DNA from: Halobacillus litoralis
Lineage (GTDB): Bacteria; Bacillota; Bacilli; Bacillales; Halobacillaceae
Assembly: GCF_004101865.1 (NCBI RefSeq)
Contig: NZ_CP026118.1
Coordinates: 124,001-188,000 of the forward strand
Direction of reading: 5' to 3'
Length of the DNA stretch: 64,000 nucleotides
Position 1 is the stretch's first letter. The number at the start of each line of letters is the position of its first letter. The translations under genes and the position numbers were made by a program. Under the pieces are notes generated by a model, which saw only the letters and a list, made by a program, of their open reading frames with translations, did no database searches and had not been told where the DNA came from. This document shows positions 45,014-53,046 of this stretch, in pieces.

Positions 45014-46633
45014 ATGTTAACTGTAAATAATGTAAGTCTTCGTTTTGGAGATCAAAAGCTTTTCGAAGATGTCAATATAAAATTCACACCAGGGAATTGC
45101 TATGGATTGATTGGAGCGAATGGTGCCGGTAAATCTACATTTCTTAAGGTGTTAAGCGGAGAAATCGAAGCTCAGACCGGCGACGTTTCCCTGAAGAATG
45201 ACCAGCGCCTTGCCGTGCTTAAGCAGAACCACTTTGAATATGATGAATACCAAGTGTTGGAAACCGTAATCATGGGGCACACCCGTCTCTATGATGTCAT
45301 GAAAGAGAAAGACGCTATTTATATGAAAGGTGAATTCTCTGAAGAAGACGGTATGCGTGCTGCTGAATTAGAAGGGGAATTTGCGGAGATGAATGGCTGG
45401 GAAGCTGAATCTGATGCAGCCCGTCTCTTGAAAGGATTGGGAATCGGCGAAAACCTGCATGATAAACAGATGAGCGAGCTGGCAGGTTCAGATAAAGTTA
45501 AAGTGTTACTAGCTCAAGCTTTATTCGGTAACCCTGATGTTCTGCTTCTCGATGAGCCGACCAACCACCTGGATATTAAAGCGATCCAATGGCTGGAAGA
45601 TTTCCTCATCGATTTTGAAAACACAGTCATAGTCGTCTCCCATGACCGTCACTTCCTGAATAATGTCTGTACTCATATTGCAGACTTGGATTTCGGTAAA
45701 ATCCAGATCTATGTCGGTAACTATGACTTCTGGTATGAATCCAGTCAGTTAGCTATGAAGATGGCGCAAGAGCAAAATAAGAAAAAAGAAGAGAAAATCA
45801 ATGACTTGAAAGAATTCATTGCGCGTTTCAGTGCGAATGCCTCTAAATCCAAACAAGCGACATCACGTAAAAAATTGCTTGATAAGATTACGCTCGATGA
45901 TATTCAACCTTCATCAAGGAAATATCCGTATATTTCATTCAATGCAGATCGTGAAATCGGAAATGACCTGTTGACGGTTGAAAACTTGTCTAAAACGATT
46001 GGTGGAGTAAAAGTGCTTGATAACATCAGTTTCACTCTGAACAAGGATGATAAAGTAGCTCTTGTCGGGGCAAATGAGACGGCTAAGACTGCACTGTTCC
46101 AAATCTTGATGGGTGAAATCGAACCTGATGAAGGCACGTATAAGTGGGGAGTGACTACTTCTCAAAGTTATTTCCCTAAAGATAACTCAGCATTCTTTGA
46201 AGGATCCAACCTCAGCCTTGTAGAATGGCTTCGTCAATATTCACCGGAAGACCAGACAGAGACGTTCCTTCGCAGCTTCTTAGGCCGTATGCTGTTCTCT
46301 GGTGAGGAAGCATTGAAGAAAGCGAATGTTCTCTCCGGGGGAGAGAAAGTCCGTTGTATGCTTTCTAAAATGATGCTTTCAGGAGCGAATGTGCTTCTTT
46401 TAGATGAGCCGACCAACCACCTGGATTTAGAGTCCATCACTTCCTTGAACAAAGGATTGATCAATTTCAAAGGATCTGTCATTTTTGCTTCCCATGACCA
46501 TGAATTCATCCAAACCATCGCTAACAGGATTATTGAAATCACTCCGAATGGTATTGTTGATAAAGAAATGAGTTATGATGAATTTTTGAACGATCCAGAA
46601 GTCCAAAAGCAGTTAACTGCAAAATATGCATAA
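45014..46633 (+). CDS. ykpA: ABC-F family ATPase (YkpA/YbiT-like)
   Basis: A 539-residue soluble protein of two ATPase domains joined by a linker, expected to bind ribosomes. Domain 1: Walker A GANGAGKST near 37, signature LAGSDKVKV near 155 and Walker B VLLLDEPTNHLD near 178. Domain 2: an altered loop GANETAKTA near 352, canonical LSGGEKVRCML near 440 and LLLDEPTNHLD near 462. One composite ATP site (domain 1 Walker A with domain 2 signature) is canonical; the other is altered on both sides. Good AGGAGG site; TATAAT near 44969 is the likely -10. Confidence 0.9.
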   Translation: MLTVNNVSLRFGDQKLFEDVNIKFTPGNCYGLIGANGAGKSTFLKVLSGEIEAQTGDVSLKNDQRLAVLKQNHFEYDEYQVLETVIMGHTRLYDVMKEKDAIYMKGEFSEEDGMRAAELEGEFAEMNGWEAESDAARLLKGLGIGENLHDKQMSELAGSDKVKVLLAQALFGNPDVLLLDEPTNHLDIKAIQWLEDFLIDFENTVIVVSHDRHFLNNVCTHIADLDFGKIQIYVGNYDFWYESSQLAMKMAQEQNKKKEEKINDLKEFIARFSANASKSKQATSRKKLLDKITLDDIQPSSRKYPYISFNADREIGNDLLTVENLSKTIGGVKVLDNISFTLNKDDKVALVGANETAKTALFQILMGEIEPDEGTYKWGVTTSQSYFPKDNSAFFEGSNLSLVEWLRQYSPEDQTETFLRSFLGRMLFSGEEALKKANVLSGGEKVRCMLSKMMLSGANVLLLDEPTNHLDLESITSLNKGLINFKGSVIFASHDHEFIQTIANRIIEITPNGIVDKEMSYDEFLNDPEVQKQLTAKYA

Positions 46634-46639
46634 ATGATT

Positions 46640-46674
46640 AAAGCGTCTGTCACCGTCGACAGGCGCTTTTTTTC
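46640..46674 (+). terminator. ABC-F gene terminator
   Basis: A 12-bp stem with one G-T pair (46640-46651 with 46658-46669) and a 6-nt loop, then TTTTTC. Confidence 0.88.
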
Positions 46675-46958
46675 GATTATTTATGTTTTTATTCTTACGC
46701 AGGTGGTAAGAATATATAAGAAAAGACATTATTTTGTATGTAAGATTTTGGCGAATGAAGATAGATTCAGAGCATTTTTGACTGATTATCAGCCCAGATG
46801 CTCTTTTTGTAATGTCTGTGACATATGGATGTTAATTTTGAAATCAAACTGTTGCTTGTTTGTTCTTAATTTCTACTGAAATTCTGGTAATCTTGTAATT
46901 GTGACATGATCACCTTATTGAAAATAGTGATCAACCAATCAAGAGGAGGCAGAATTTT
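46675..46958. other. Long AT-rich leader region of the LysM/3D gene
   Basis: No gene was seen. It contains a small hairpin (TTCTTAC...GTAAGAA at about 46692-46712), a longer stem ending in ATGCTCTTTTTG near 46807, and the inverted repeat TGATCAC...GTGATCA (46907-46933) directly before the ribosome site. No c-di-AMP riboswitch motif was recognised, though such genes often carry one. Confidence 0.5.
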
Positions 46959-47747
46959 ATGAAAAAAACTGTATTTTCTGTTGCAGCGACCGTGGCATTA
47001 ACAGGAGTATTAGCAACAACTGTGAGTGCTGAAGAATATAAGATCAATAAAGGTGATACACTTTGGAGCATTTCCCAAAAGTATGATGTATCTGTAAGTG
47101 ATTTGAAGTCCTGGAACGATTTAAATTCCAACTTGATTTACCCGAGTCAATCATTAACTGTAAACAATGAAACAGCAACTACTACTACTAAATCTTCGAA
47201 CAATTCCACTTATACAGTGAAATCCGGAGATACGTTGTACGCCATTTCACAAAAATTCAATATTACAGTGGATCAATTGATGGCGTGGAATAACCTATCT
47301 TCTACCCTCATCCACCCTGGCGATCAGTTCAAAGTAGATGGACAAGCAGCAAAAACTTCTGCACCATCAAATAACAGCAGCAGTTCAAACAGCAGTTCCA
47401 ATACGTCCACAGCTACACAAACAAGCACTACACAAGATACAGGCAATGATGTTGTGAAAGAGTTCACCGCAGAAGCTACAGCTTACACAGCTAACTGCAC
47501 AGGGTGCAGTGGAGTAACAGCAACAGGAATTGATTTGAATGCAAACCCTGATCAAAAAGTGATAGCGGTAGATCCGAACGTCATTCCATTAGGATCTAAA
47601 GTTCACGTAGAAGGATATGGTGTTGCGATTGCAGGAGATACAGGCGGAGCTATTAACGGAAACCGTATTGATGTATTCATGCCTAATCGTGAGGACGCAT
47701 TGAACTTTGGTAGGAAATCTGTAAAAGTACAAGTGTTAGCTGACTGA
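46959..47747 (+). CDS. LysM/3D-domain secreted cell-wall protein (YocH-like)
   Basis: A 262-residue secreted protein. The signal peptide ends near VSAEE (residue 24). Two LysM peptidoglycan-binding repeats follow (KINKGDTLWSISQKY near 28 and TVKSGDTLYAISQKF near 88), then a Ser/Thr-rich linker and a C-terminal 3D (MltA-like) domain with TAYTANCTGCSG near 173, IAVDPNVIPLGSKV near 202 and IAGDTGGAINGNRIDVFMP near 225. It probably cleaves or remodels peptidoglycan. GAGGAGGC precedes the ATG. In Bacillus such genes are WalR targets; no convincing WalR box was seen here. Confidence 0.9.
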   Translation: MKKTVFSVAATVALTGVLATTVSAEEYKINKGDTLWSISQKYDVSVSDLKSWNDLNSNLIYPSQSLTVNNETATTTTKSSNNSTYTVKSGDTLYAISQKFNITVDQLMAWNNLSSTLIHPGDQFKVDGQAAKTSAPSNNSSSSNSSSNTSTATQTSTTQDTGNDVVKEFTAEATAYTANCTGCSGVTATGIDLNANPDQKVIAVDPNVIPLGSKVHVEGYGVAIAGDTGGAINGNRIDVFMPNREDALNFGRKSVKVQVLAD

Positions 47748-47789
47748 TAGCATATCTTTATAAGAGAATGCTTTTATATTTTACTTATC

Positions 47790-47828
47790 AAACCCCTTAC
47801 TGAATGAATTTTCAGAAGGGGTTTTTAA
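47790..47828 (+). terminator. Terminator of the LysM/3D gene
   Basis: A stem of about 13 bp with one bulge (47790-47803 with 47812-47824), followed by TTTTTAATTT. Confidence 0.85.
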
Positions 47829-47907
47829 TTTGGATGTTTATTGCTTTGACATGGAGATACTTATTGATAGACTATACTCACATTGACTAACGAAAGGGGA
47901 GCTATAC

Positions 47908-48900
47908 ATGAAAGCGATTGTACATGAAGGGAAAACTGGATTAGAGGGTTTACATCTTAAGGATATGGATTCACCATCGTTGAAATCCAGAGAAGTGAAA
48001 ATCAAAGTACATACAGCGGGGATGAACAGAAGAGATTTAGCGGTTGTGACTAAAAGACACAAAGCATCAGATCCAGCTTTGATACCTGGATCTGATGCCG
48101 CAGGTGTTGTGGAAGCTGTCGGAAGTGAAGTCACTAAGTTCCGTGTGGGGGATAAGGTAGTCGCAAATCCAGGATTAGGGTGGCAGCAAAAGTCGGATGC
48201 TCCTCCAGAAGGATTTGAAATCGTCGGTCTTCCCGATCATGGTACGTTTGCCGAATACTATACCTGTACAGAAGACCATGTAGAAACAATGCCAGAGCAT
48301 TTAACTTTCGAGGAAGCGGGAGTTCTGCCATTGGCTGCTCTCACTGCTTATCGAGCATTGATGACAAGAGGGAATTTGCAGCCCGATCAAACAGTCCTGT
48401 TACCTGGAATTGGAAGCGGTGTTTTAACATATGCTTTGAAATTCGCCAAAGCGATTGGGGCACGTGTAATCGTTACTTCCAGATCAAAAGAAAAACAGGA
48501 AGAAGCCTTGCAGTTAGGAGCGGATCTGGCTATTTCCACAGAGAGTGATTGGACAGACGAATTGGCTGAAGAAAAGGTGGATATCGTAGTCGAAAGCATC
48601 GGGCGGGCTACATTCAATAAATCATTAGGTATTGTCAGAAAAGGCGGGACCGTTGTCACATTTGGTTCAACGACTGAAGATGAGGTGAGCATCAATATCC
48701 GTAAGTTCTTCTACGGTCAATACAATCTGCTAGGATCGACGATGGGGAGTGCCGATGAATTCCGCGAGATGCTGACATTTGTGACCGAAAAGCAGATTCA
48801 CCCTCAGTTGGACAAGGTTTTCCCGATGGAAGATTATCAGCAGGCATTCGAATATTTAAGAGACACTAAAAATTTCGGGAAAATAGGTCTTCAACTGTAA
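47908..48900 (+). CDS. yogA: Zinc-free medium-chain dehydrogenase/quinone oxidoreductase-like protein (YogA-like)
   Basis: A 330-residue MDR-family enzyme. The N-terminal catalytic fold has GMNRRDLAV and PGSDAAGVVEAVGSEV near 60; the NAD(P)H loop is LLPGIGSGVLTYALKFAKA near 167, and a GSTMGSADEFREML segment near 275 closes the site. It lacks the structural zinc cysteines and probably the catalytic zinc set, so it is a quinone- or enone-reductase-type member; substrate unknown. GAAAGGGGAG precedes ATG 47908. Confidence 0.85.
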   Translation: MKAIVHEGKTGLEGLHLKDMDSPSLKSREVKIKVHTAGMNRRDLAVVTKRHKASDPALIPGSDAAGVVEAVGSEVTKFRVGDKVVANPGLGWQQKSDAPPEGFEIVGLPDHGTFAEYYTCTEDHVETMPEHLTFEEAGVLPLAALTAYRALMTRGNLQPDQTVLLPGIGSGVLTYALKFAKAIGARVIVTSRSKEKQEEALQLGADLAISTESDWTDELAEEKVDIVVESIGRATFNKSLGIVRKGGTVVTFGSTTEDEVSINIRKFFYGQYNLLGSTMGSADEFREMLTFVTEKQIHPQLDKVFPMEDYQQAFEYLRDTKNFGKIGLQL

Positions 48901-48914
48901 GCGTCTCCCTCTTA

Positions 48915-48945
48915 AAACTTAGTAGCAACTCCGAACTAAAAATTA
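48915..48945 (+). repeat. Short dispersed repeat S (ACTTAGTAGCAACTCCG)
   Basis: A conserved core TTAGTAGCAACTCCGAA followed by an A-rich tract. Further copies occur at about 51621-51655 (same strand), 59605-59630 and 59728-59742 (opposite strand). All four lie in intergenic DNA. Confidence 0.7.
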
Positions 48946-49046
48946 AACAAATCCATAAACCGAACGAATGTGCGTATGATTAGACAAATCAACCACCTTT
49001 TATTGTAAAATAGGAGTATCAACTATTTTCATAGGAGGTGGATTTT

Positions 49047-49427
49047 TTGTCTCACAAGAATAACCCGAAGCGTTTTGCCTTGAATATGAGTGCCGCCCAA
49101 TTTACAAAGTTTTATATAATGCATTTGTTACAAGTACATCAGCCGATGATCAGCGAACACTTCAAATCAGAGTTCAAAAAGTTGACTAACAACTGGGTTC
49201 CAGCACCTTCCACACTATTAGACACTTTGCATGAAATGTCAGAACAAGGGTTATTATATCGAAAAGAAGATTATAAGTCACATGATAAAAAGAGACAAAA
49301 AGTATACTGGTACTCCCTTACTGACGAGGGTAAAGAAGAATTTGATGTTTTGAAAAAGCGTTACAAATTGCTTTTCGAAGAACAGATGCAAATACTGAAA
49401 CAAATCATGAATGATGTGTACCGGTAA
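49047..49427 (+). CDS. PadR/winged-helix-like small regulator
   Basis: A 126-residue winged-helix protein. PAPSTLLDTLHEMSEQGLLYRKED near 45 is a typical recognition-helix and wing of PadR-like proteins, followed by a C-terminal helix with basic and hydrophobic residues. The TTG at 49047 fits AGGAGGTGG spacing; an in-frame GTG at 49038 is inside the ribosome site. It precedes the LLM oxidoreductase by 23 bases, so it probably controls that gene. Confidence 0.78.
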   Translation: MSHKNNPKRFALNMSAAQFTKFYIMHLLQVHQPMISEHFKSEFKKLTNNWVPAPSTLLDTLHEMSEQGLLYRKEDYKSHDKKRQKVYWYSLTDEGKEEFDVLKKRYKLLFEEQMQILKQIMNDVYR

Positions 49428-49450
49428 TGCCATAGAGAGGATGTACTTAG

Positions 49451-50443
49451 TTGAAACTCAGCGTATTAGACCAGAGCCCAATTTCCAAAGGACAAACAGC
49501 AACAGAAGCGCTTCAACAAACGATCAGCCTGGCTCAATCCACTGAAAAATCTGGCTATCATCGTTATTGGGTAGCAGAACATCATAGCACGAACGGACTT
49601 GCGAGTACATCACCTGAAATATTAATCGGTCAGATTGCTGCTGCAACAAATCGGATACGTGTAGGATCAGGCGGAGTTTTATTACCTCAATACAGCCCGT
49701 TGAAAGTTGCCGAAAACTTTCGTATGTTGGAAGCCTTCTATCCTGGACGCATCGACCTTGGCCTTGGCCGGTCTCCCGGAGGGGGTAAGAAAACACGTCT
49801 CGCCCTCACCGACGGTCAGGAAAAGTCATTGAGTGCTTTTTCTAGACAAGTGAAAGAGCTTCAACAGTTTTTGAATGGATCAGTTCCAAAAGGAGACAGC
49901 TATTTTGGTGTAAGCGCAAGACCCTATACACCTAACCAGCCTGATATGTGGGTTTTGGGGTTGACAGCACGTGGAGCAAAGCATGCGGCAGTGAATGGGG
50001 CGGGCTTTACTTTTGGACATTTCATTAATCCGGATCAAGGAAGAGAAGCGATCCATGTTTATCGGGAGAAATTCAAGCCATTAAAGGAAGCAGACAATCC
50101 GAGAGTAAATGTGTGCATTTTTGTAATTTGCGCAGACACAGAAGAAGAGGCAGAAGAACTGGCTTTGAGTCAAGATCTATGGTTGCTTCAAGTTGAAAAA
50201 GGCATAGAGACTAGGGTCCCGTCGATAGAAGAAGCGAAAGAATATCCATATACGGAAGAAGAAATTAATAAAATTCACCAGAATCGAAGGCGCTGCATCA
50301 TAGGGGGCCCAACCAAGGTGAAGAATGAATTGACTCGCCTGGCCGATTTATACGGTACAGATGAGTTCCTTATCATAACTAATATTTTCAACTTCACCGA
50401 GAAATTGAAAAGCTACGAAAGGGTTGCAAAGTTATTCACCTAG
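49451..50443 (+). CDS. LLM-class flavin-dependent oxidoreductase (luciferase-like)
   Basis: A 330-residue bacterial-luciferase-like TIM barrel using FMNH2. Landmarks: LDQSPISKGQTATEAL at the start, WVAEHHSTNGLASTSPE near 35, VGSGGVLLPQYSPLKVAENF near 76, ALEAFYPGRIDLGLGRSPGG near 100 and a late FLIITNIF segment. These fit the YceB/azole-type group often linked with flavin chemistry of unknown substrate. TTG start 49451 with AGAGGATG upstream. Confidence 0.85.
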   Translation: MKLSVLDQSPISKGQTATEALQQTISLAQSTEKSGYHRYWVAEHHSTNGLASTSPEILIGQIAAATNRIRVGSGGVLLPQYSPLKVAENFRMLEAFYPGRIDLGLGRSPGGGKKTRLALTDGQEKSLSAFSRQVKELQQFLNGSVPKGDSYFGVSARPYTPNQPDMWVLGLTARGAKHAAVNGAGFTFGHFINPDQGREAIHVYREKFKPLKEADNPRVNVCIFVICADTEEEAEELALSQDLWLLQVEKGIETRVPSIEEAKEYPYTEEEINKIHQNRRRCIIGGPTKVKNELTRLADLYGTDEFLIITNIFNFTEKLKSYERVAKLFT

Positions 50444-50534
50444 TTACAAGTGCCTAATCATTGATGAATCTCCTCCTTTCACCCATACAGTCCTCCATGG
50501 TTCAACATATATAAAAGTAAAGGGGGGAATTGGA

Positions 50535-50621
50535 ATGAGTAAAGGATATGGTGGAGGCTTTGCGCTAATCGTTGTTTTGTTTATTCTCCTGATTATTGTA
50601 GGAGCTTCTTGGTGGTATTAA
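50535..50621 (+). CDS. YjcZ/SscA-family 28-residue sporulation peptide
   Basis: A 28-residue peptide MSKGYGGGFALIVVLFILL then IIVGASWWY: a glycine-rich head and one hydrophobic helix, the hallmark of the YjcZ/SscA small spore-assembly proteins of Bacillaceae. AAGGGGGGAA precedes the ATG at normal spacing. It has its own terminator. It indicates a spore-forming host. It is too short for most automated gene finders. Confidence 0.85.
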   Translation: MSKGYGGGFALIVVLFILLIIVGASWWY

Positions 50622-50627
50622 TAGTTA

Positions 50628-50655
50628 AAAGTGTGGCAACTGCCACGCTTTTTCT
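50628..50655 (+). terminator. Terminator of the 28-residue spore peptide gene
   Basis: A stem AAAGTGTGGCA / TGCCACGCTTT (one G-T pair) with a 2-nt loop plus flanking pairs, then TTTTC. Confidence 0.8.
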
Positions 50656-50739
50656 ATTTACATAAACCAGACCATTTTAAAATGACGATGGGTAAGCTAT
50701 AATAAGTAACATTACGTTTCAAAAAAGGATGGAATATAT

Positions 50740-51612
50740 ATGTCAGATGTAAATATGCTAGGTACAGTACAAAAGTGTACCGTTTTGAAAAAAATCACTG
50801 AAGGCTTCGTCGTTTCAGCGAACAATCAAGAAATCCATTTACCGGATGAAGAAGTTGCAGAAATCGACAGAGAGCTAGAATTAAATGACACCTTAGACCT
50901 TTTCATTTATTCCGATAAAAAAGGACGAGTCTCCGCTACCTTGAGCATCCCTGAAATCACCAGGGATTCATATGGTTGGGCAAAAGTAGTTGAAGTGGTT
51001 CCGAATATGGGAGCATTCGTCGACATCGGTTTACGTGATAAAGACATTCTCGTATCAAACGACCACCTGCCTTTGTGGAAATCCGTCTGGCCAAAAGAGG
51101 GAGACCATTTATTTGTAAGTCTAGAAATTGATAAAAAAGGACGTTTACTGGCAGAGCCTATCTCAGAACAAGAAGTCATGGATGATTTAGAACAAGCTCC
51201 GGAAAATCTGCTTCACCAGGAAGTGACTGCCCGAGTATATCGTGCCATCAAAGCAGGGACAACTGTCCTGACAGGCGAAGGATATAGAGGATTTATCCAT
51301 CCAAGCGAAAGAAAAGAGGAACCGCGTTTGGGAGAAACCGTGACTGCCAGGGTCATAAATGTCAAAGAGGATGGAACCATCAACCTTTCTCTCCGTCCTT
51401 TGAAGCAAGAAGGAATGAGAGAAGATGCTGAAGTTATTTACGATTATTTAGTAGAAAATGACGGCGTGATGCCTTTTCACGATAAAAGTGATCCAGAAGC
51501 TATCAGAAATACGTTCAATATCAGTAAATCCGCCTTTAAAAGGGCCTTAGGTCAGCTGATGAAAGAAGATAAAGTCGAACAAACTGAAGGACAAACTTCT
51601 ATTAAACACTAA
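50740..51612 (+). CDS. cvfB: CvfB-family S1 RNA-binding protein (YitL-like)
   Basis: A 290-residue protein with S1-like OB domains (SYGWAKVVEVVPNMGAFVDIG near 68 and the LGETVTARVINVKEDGTINLS block near 205) and a C-terminal winged helix (FNISKSAFKRALGQLMKED near 265), as in staphylococcal CvfB, a conserved virulence and stress regulator that binds RNA. AAAAAAGGATGG precedes the ATG. Its direct function in Bacillaceae is unclear. Confidence 0.88.
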   Translation: MSDVNMLGTVQKCTVLKKITEGFVVSANNQEIHLPDEEVAEIDRELELNDTLDLFIYSDKKGRVSATLSIPEITRDSYGWAKVVEVVPNMGAFVDIGLRDKDILVSNDHLPLWKSVWPKEGDHLFVSLEIDKKGRLLAEPISEQEVMDDLEQAPENLLHQEVTARVYRAIKAGTTVLTGEGYRGFIHPSERKEEPRLGETVTARVINVKEDGTINLSLRPLKQEGMREDAEVIYDYLVENDGVMPFHDKSDPEAIRNTFNISKSAFKRALGQLMKEDKVEQTEGQTSIKH

Positions 51613-51620
51613 TTACTTCA

Positions 51621-51655
51621 AACTAAGTAGCAACTCCGAACAAAAAATAAAAAAA
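51621..51655 (+). repeat. Short dispersed repeat S, second copy
   Basis: CTAAGTAGCAACTCCGAA followed by an A-rich tract, directly after cvfB, running into the terminator. Confidence 0.7.
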
Positions 51656-51703
51656 CAAGCTTCTAAGTGACAGCCGTTTCTCAGCCAGGAAGCTTGTTTT
51701 TTA
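51651..51703. terminator. Bidirectional terminator between cvfB and the YusW-like gene
   Basis: A perfect 13-bp stem AAAAACAAGCTTC / GAAGCTTGTTTTT (51651-51663 with 51689-51701) with a 25-nt loop, serving both convergent genes. Confidence 0.85.
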
Positions 51704-51705
51704 TG

Positions 51706-52167
51706 CTAACTTTCATATTCTTTATTAACACCATTGCTGAAAACCACTTCTAATTTAAATTCTTTGAATGTTTGATCTAACCCTAATATGTTTAAAACTT
51801 CTTCAATGACCTCATCTTCTGGGGTGTCTTCATCAAAACTCATTTCCTGAAAGTGGGGGGTAAGCTGGTCCAAAGCTTCTTCACCGCTTATTCTTTCTTC
51901 TCCGATTTCATGAATAACTGCCTTCGTCTGCTGATTTTCATGCTCATAGTCAATTCCATAGGAAAGGGTGTCTACATAATCCACTTCCATATCAAACTTT
52001 GTAAACCTAAAAGCGTTCGGTGCAGTCTGTTGAGTATCAAAAGCAATGTTTTCAATATTCGTCAGCTTTTTGGTATCCATAGCTTCATCCTTATTATTCG
52101 TGCCTCCACACCCAGCTGCGATCAATATACTAAAGAAAACAAAAGTAAGTATGCCAGATCTGATCAT
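51706..52167 (-). CDS. YusW-like lipoprotein
   Basis: A 153-residue lipoprotein (lipobox AAGC near residue 20). The mature domain begins FRFTKFDMEVDYVDTLSYGI and continues with acidic beta-rich stretches ending FSNGVNKEYES, matching the YusW-like family; function unknown. The ATG at 52167 has the best spacing to GGAGGG; ATG 52173 is too close. It is convergent with cvfB. Confidence 0.75.
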   Translation of the reverse strand: MIRSGILTFVFFSILIAAGCGGTNNKDEAMDTKKLTNIENIAFDTQQTAPNAFRFTKFDMEVDYVDTLSYGIDYEHENQQTKAVIHEIGEERISGEEALDQLTPHFQEMSFDEDTPEDEVIEEVLNILGLDQTFKEFKLEVVFSNGVNKEYES

Positions 52168-52312
52168 ATTCATCCCTCCATTCGATGTCTCTAGGATAGC
52201 CAAAAAAATACCATTTCATAACATTGGCTAATTAGAAACATTAGAATATTTTATTGTTAATCAAGATGATAATATTAAGATATGAGGGTATTCCCTTCAA
52301 GGAGGTAGTTAA

Positions 52313-52882
52313 GTGAAAAAAATTGTAATATGGACCCTAAGTATCATCATTATTTTTGGATTAAGCGCCGGTTTTGCTTATTATAACGGCTTGGGAGCAG
52401 CTTCCAAGGAAAATAAAATGAAGGTTGTTCAAATGTATAACGGAGAAGAGAAAGCATATTCTGAGCAAGAATTAAAGGATTTATTGACGAAAACACAATA
52501 TGATGTGACACAGAATGACGGCACAGAGCCAGCGTTTAACAATGAATATTGGGATAATAAAGAAAAAGGAATATATGTAGATCTTGTATCTGGTGAGCCT
52601 TTGTTCAGCTCCGCTGATCAATATAAATCAGGAACGGGGTGGCCGAGCTTCTCACAGCCACTTGTAGAAGAAAATATCGTTACTAAAGATGATCCAGGTA
52701 TTTTTGGTGTAAGGACTGAAGTGCGAAGCAAGGGAGCTGACAGCCACATTGGGCATGTTTTTAATGATGGTCCCGATCCCACTGGACTCCGTTATTGTAT
52801 GAACAGTGCAGCTATGGAATTCATACCAAAGGATGAAATGGAAGCGCGTGGATACGGTCCTTTTTTAGAAGATATTAAATAA
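52313..52882 (+). CDS. msrB: Membrane-anchored methionine-R-sulfoxide reductase MsrB
   Basis: A 189-residue MsrB with an N-terminal transmembrane or signal helix ([18 protein letters not shown]), so it acts outside the membrane. The catalytic domain starts near 55; [19 protein letters not shown] near 138 and catalytic Cys in [11 protein letters not shown] near 162 are present. The resolving Cys found in the cytosolic MsrAB (GCGWPSF) is replaced here (GTGWPSF), so another reductant is likely. GTG start behind AAGGAGG. A terminator follows. Confidence 0.92.
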   Translation: MKKIVIWTLSIIIIFGLSAGFAYYNGLGAASKENKMKVVQMYNGEEKAYSEQELKDLLTKTQYDVTQNDGTEPAFNNEYWDNKEKGIYVDLVSGEPLFSSADQYKSGTGWPSFSQPLVEENIVTKDDPGIFGVRTEVRSKGADSHIGHVFNDGPDPTGLRYCMNSAAMEFIPKDEMEARGYGPFLEDIK

Positions 52883-52888
52883 TTAGTC

Positions 52889-52920
52889 AAAGGATAGAGT
52901 ATAAAATCTCTATCCTTTTT
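52889..52920 (+). terminator. Terminator of the membrane MsrB gene
   Basis: A perfect 11-bp stem AAAGGATAGAG / CTCTATCCTTT with an 8-nt loop, then TTAATT. Confidence 0.85.
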
Positions 52921-52928
52921 AATTGATA

Positions 52929-52996
52929 TTGATTATCATTGACAATCATCAAATGCATCTATATACTCATTAATGATAATGATAATCCTTATCAAT
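52929..52996 (+). promoter_or_regulatory. Iron-regulated promoter with two Fur boxes
   Basis: TTGACA (52939-52944), 17-base spacer and TATACT (52962-52967). Two AT-rich Fur-like palindromes flank it: about 52929-52947 (TTGATTATCATTGACAATC) and about 52971-52996 (TAATGATAATGATAAT then CCTTATCA). Repression of the downstream iron-binding lipoprotein by Fur is expected. Confidence 0.88.
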
Positions 52997-53046
52997 CATA
53001 CATATTTTCCAAAGTGAAAGAGAGGAAATAGAAAGGAAGCGTATTT

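Noticed and set aside
46675..46958. c-di-AMP (ydaO) riboswitch upstream of the LysM/3D gene
   Set aside because: Position would suit it, but the core sequence signatures were not found; only simple hairpins were seen.
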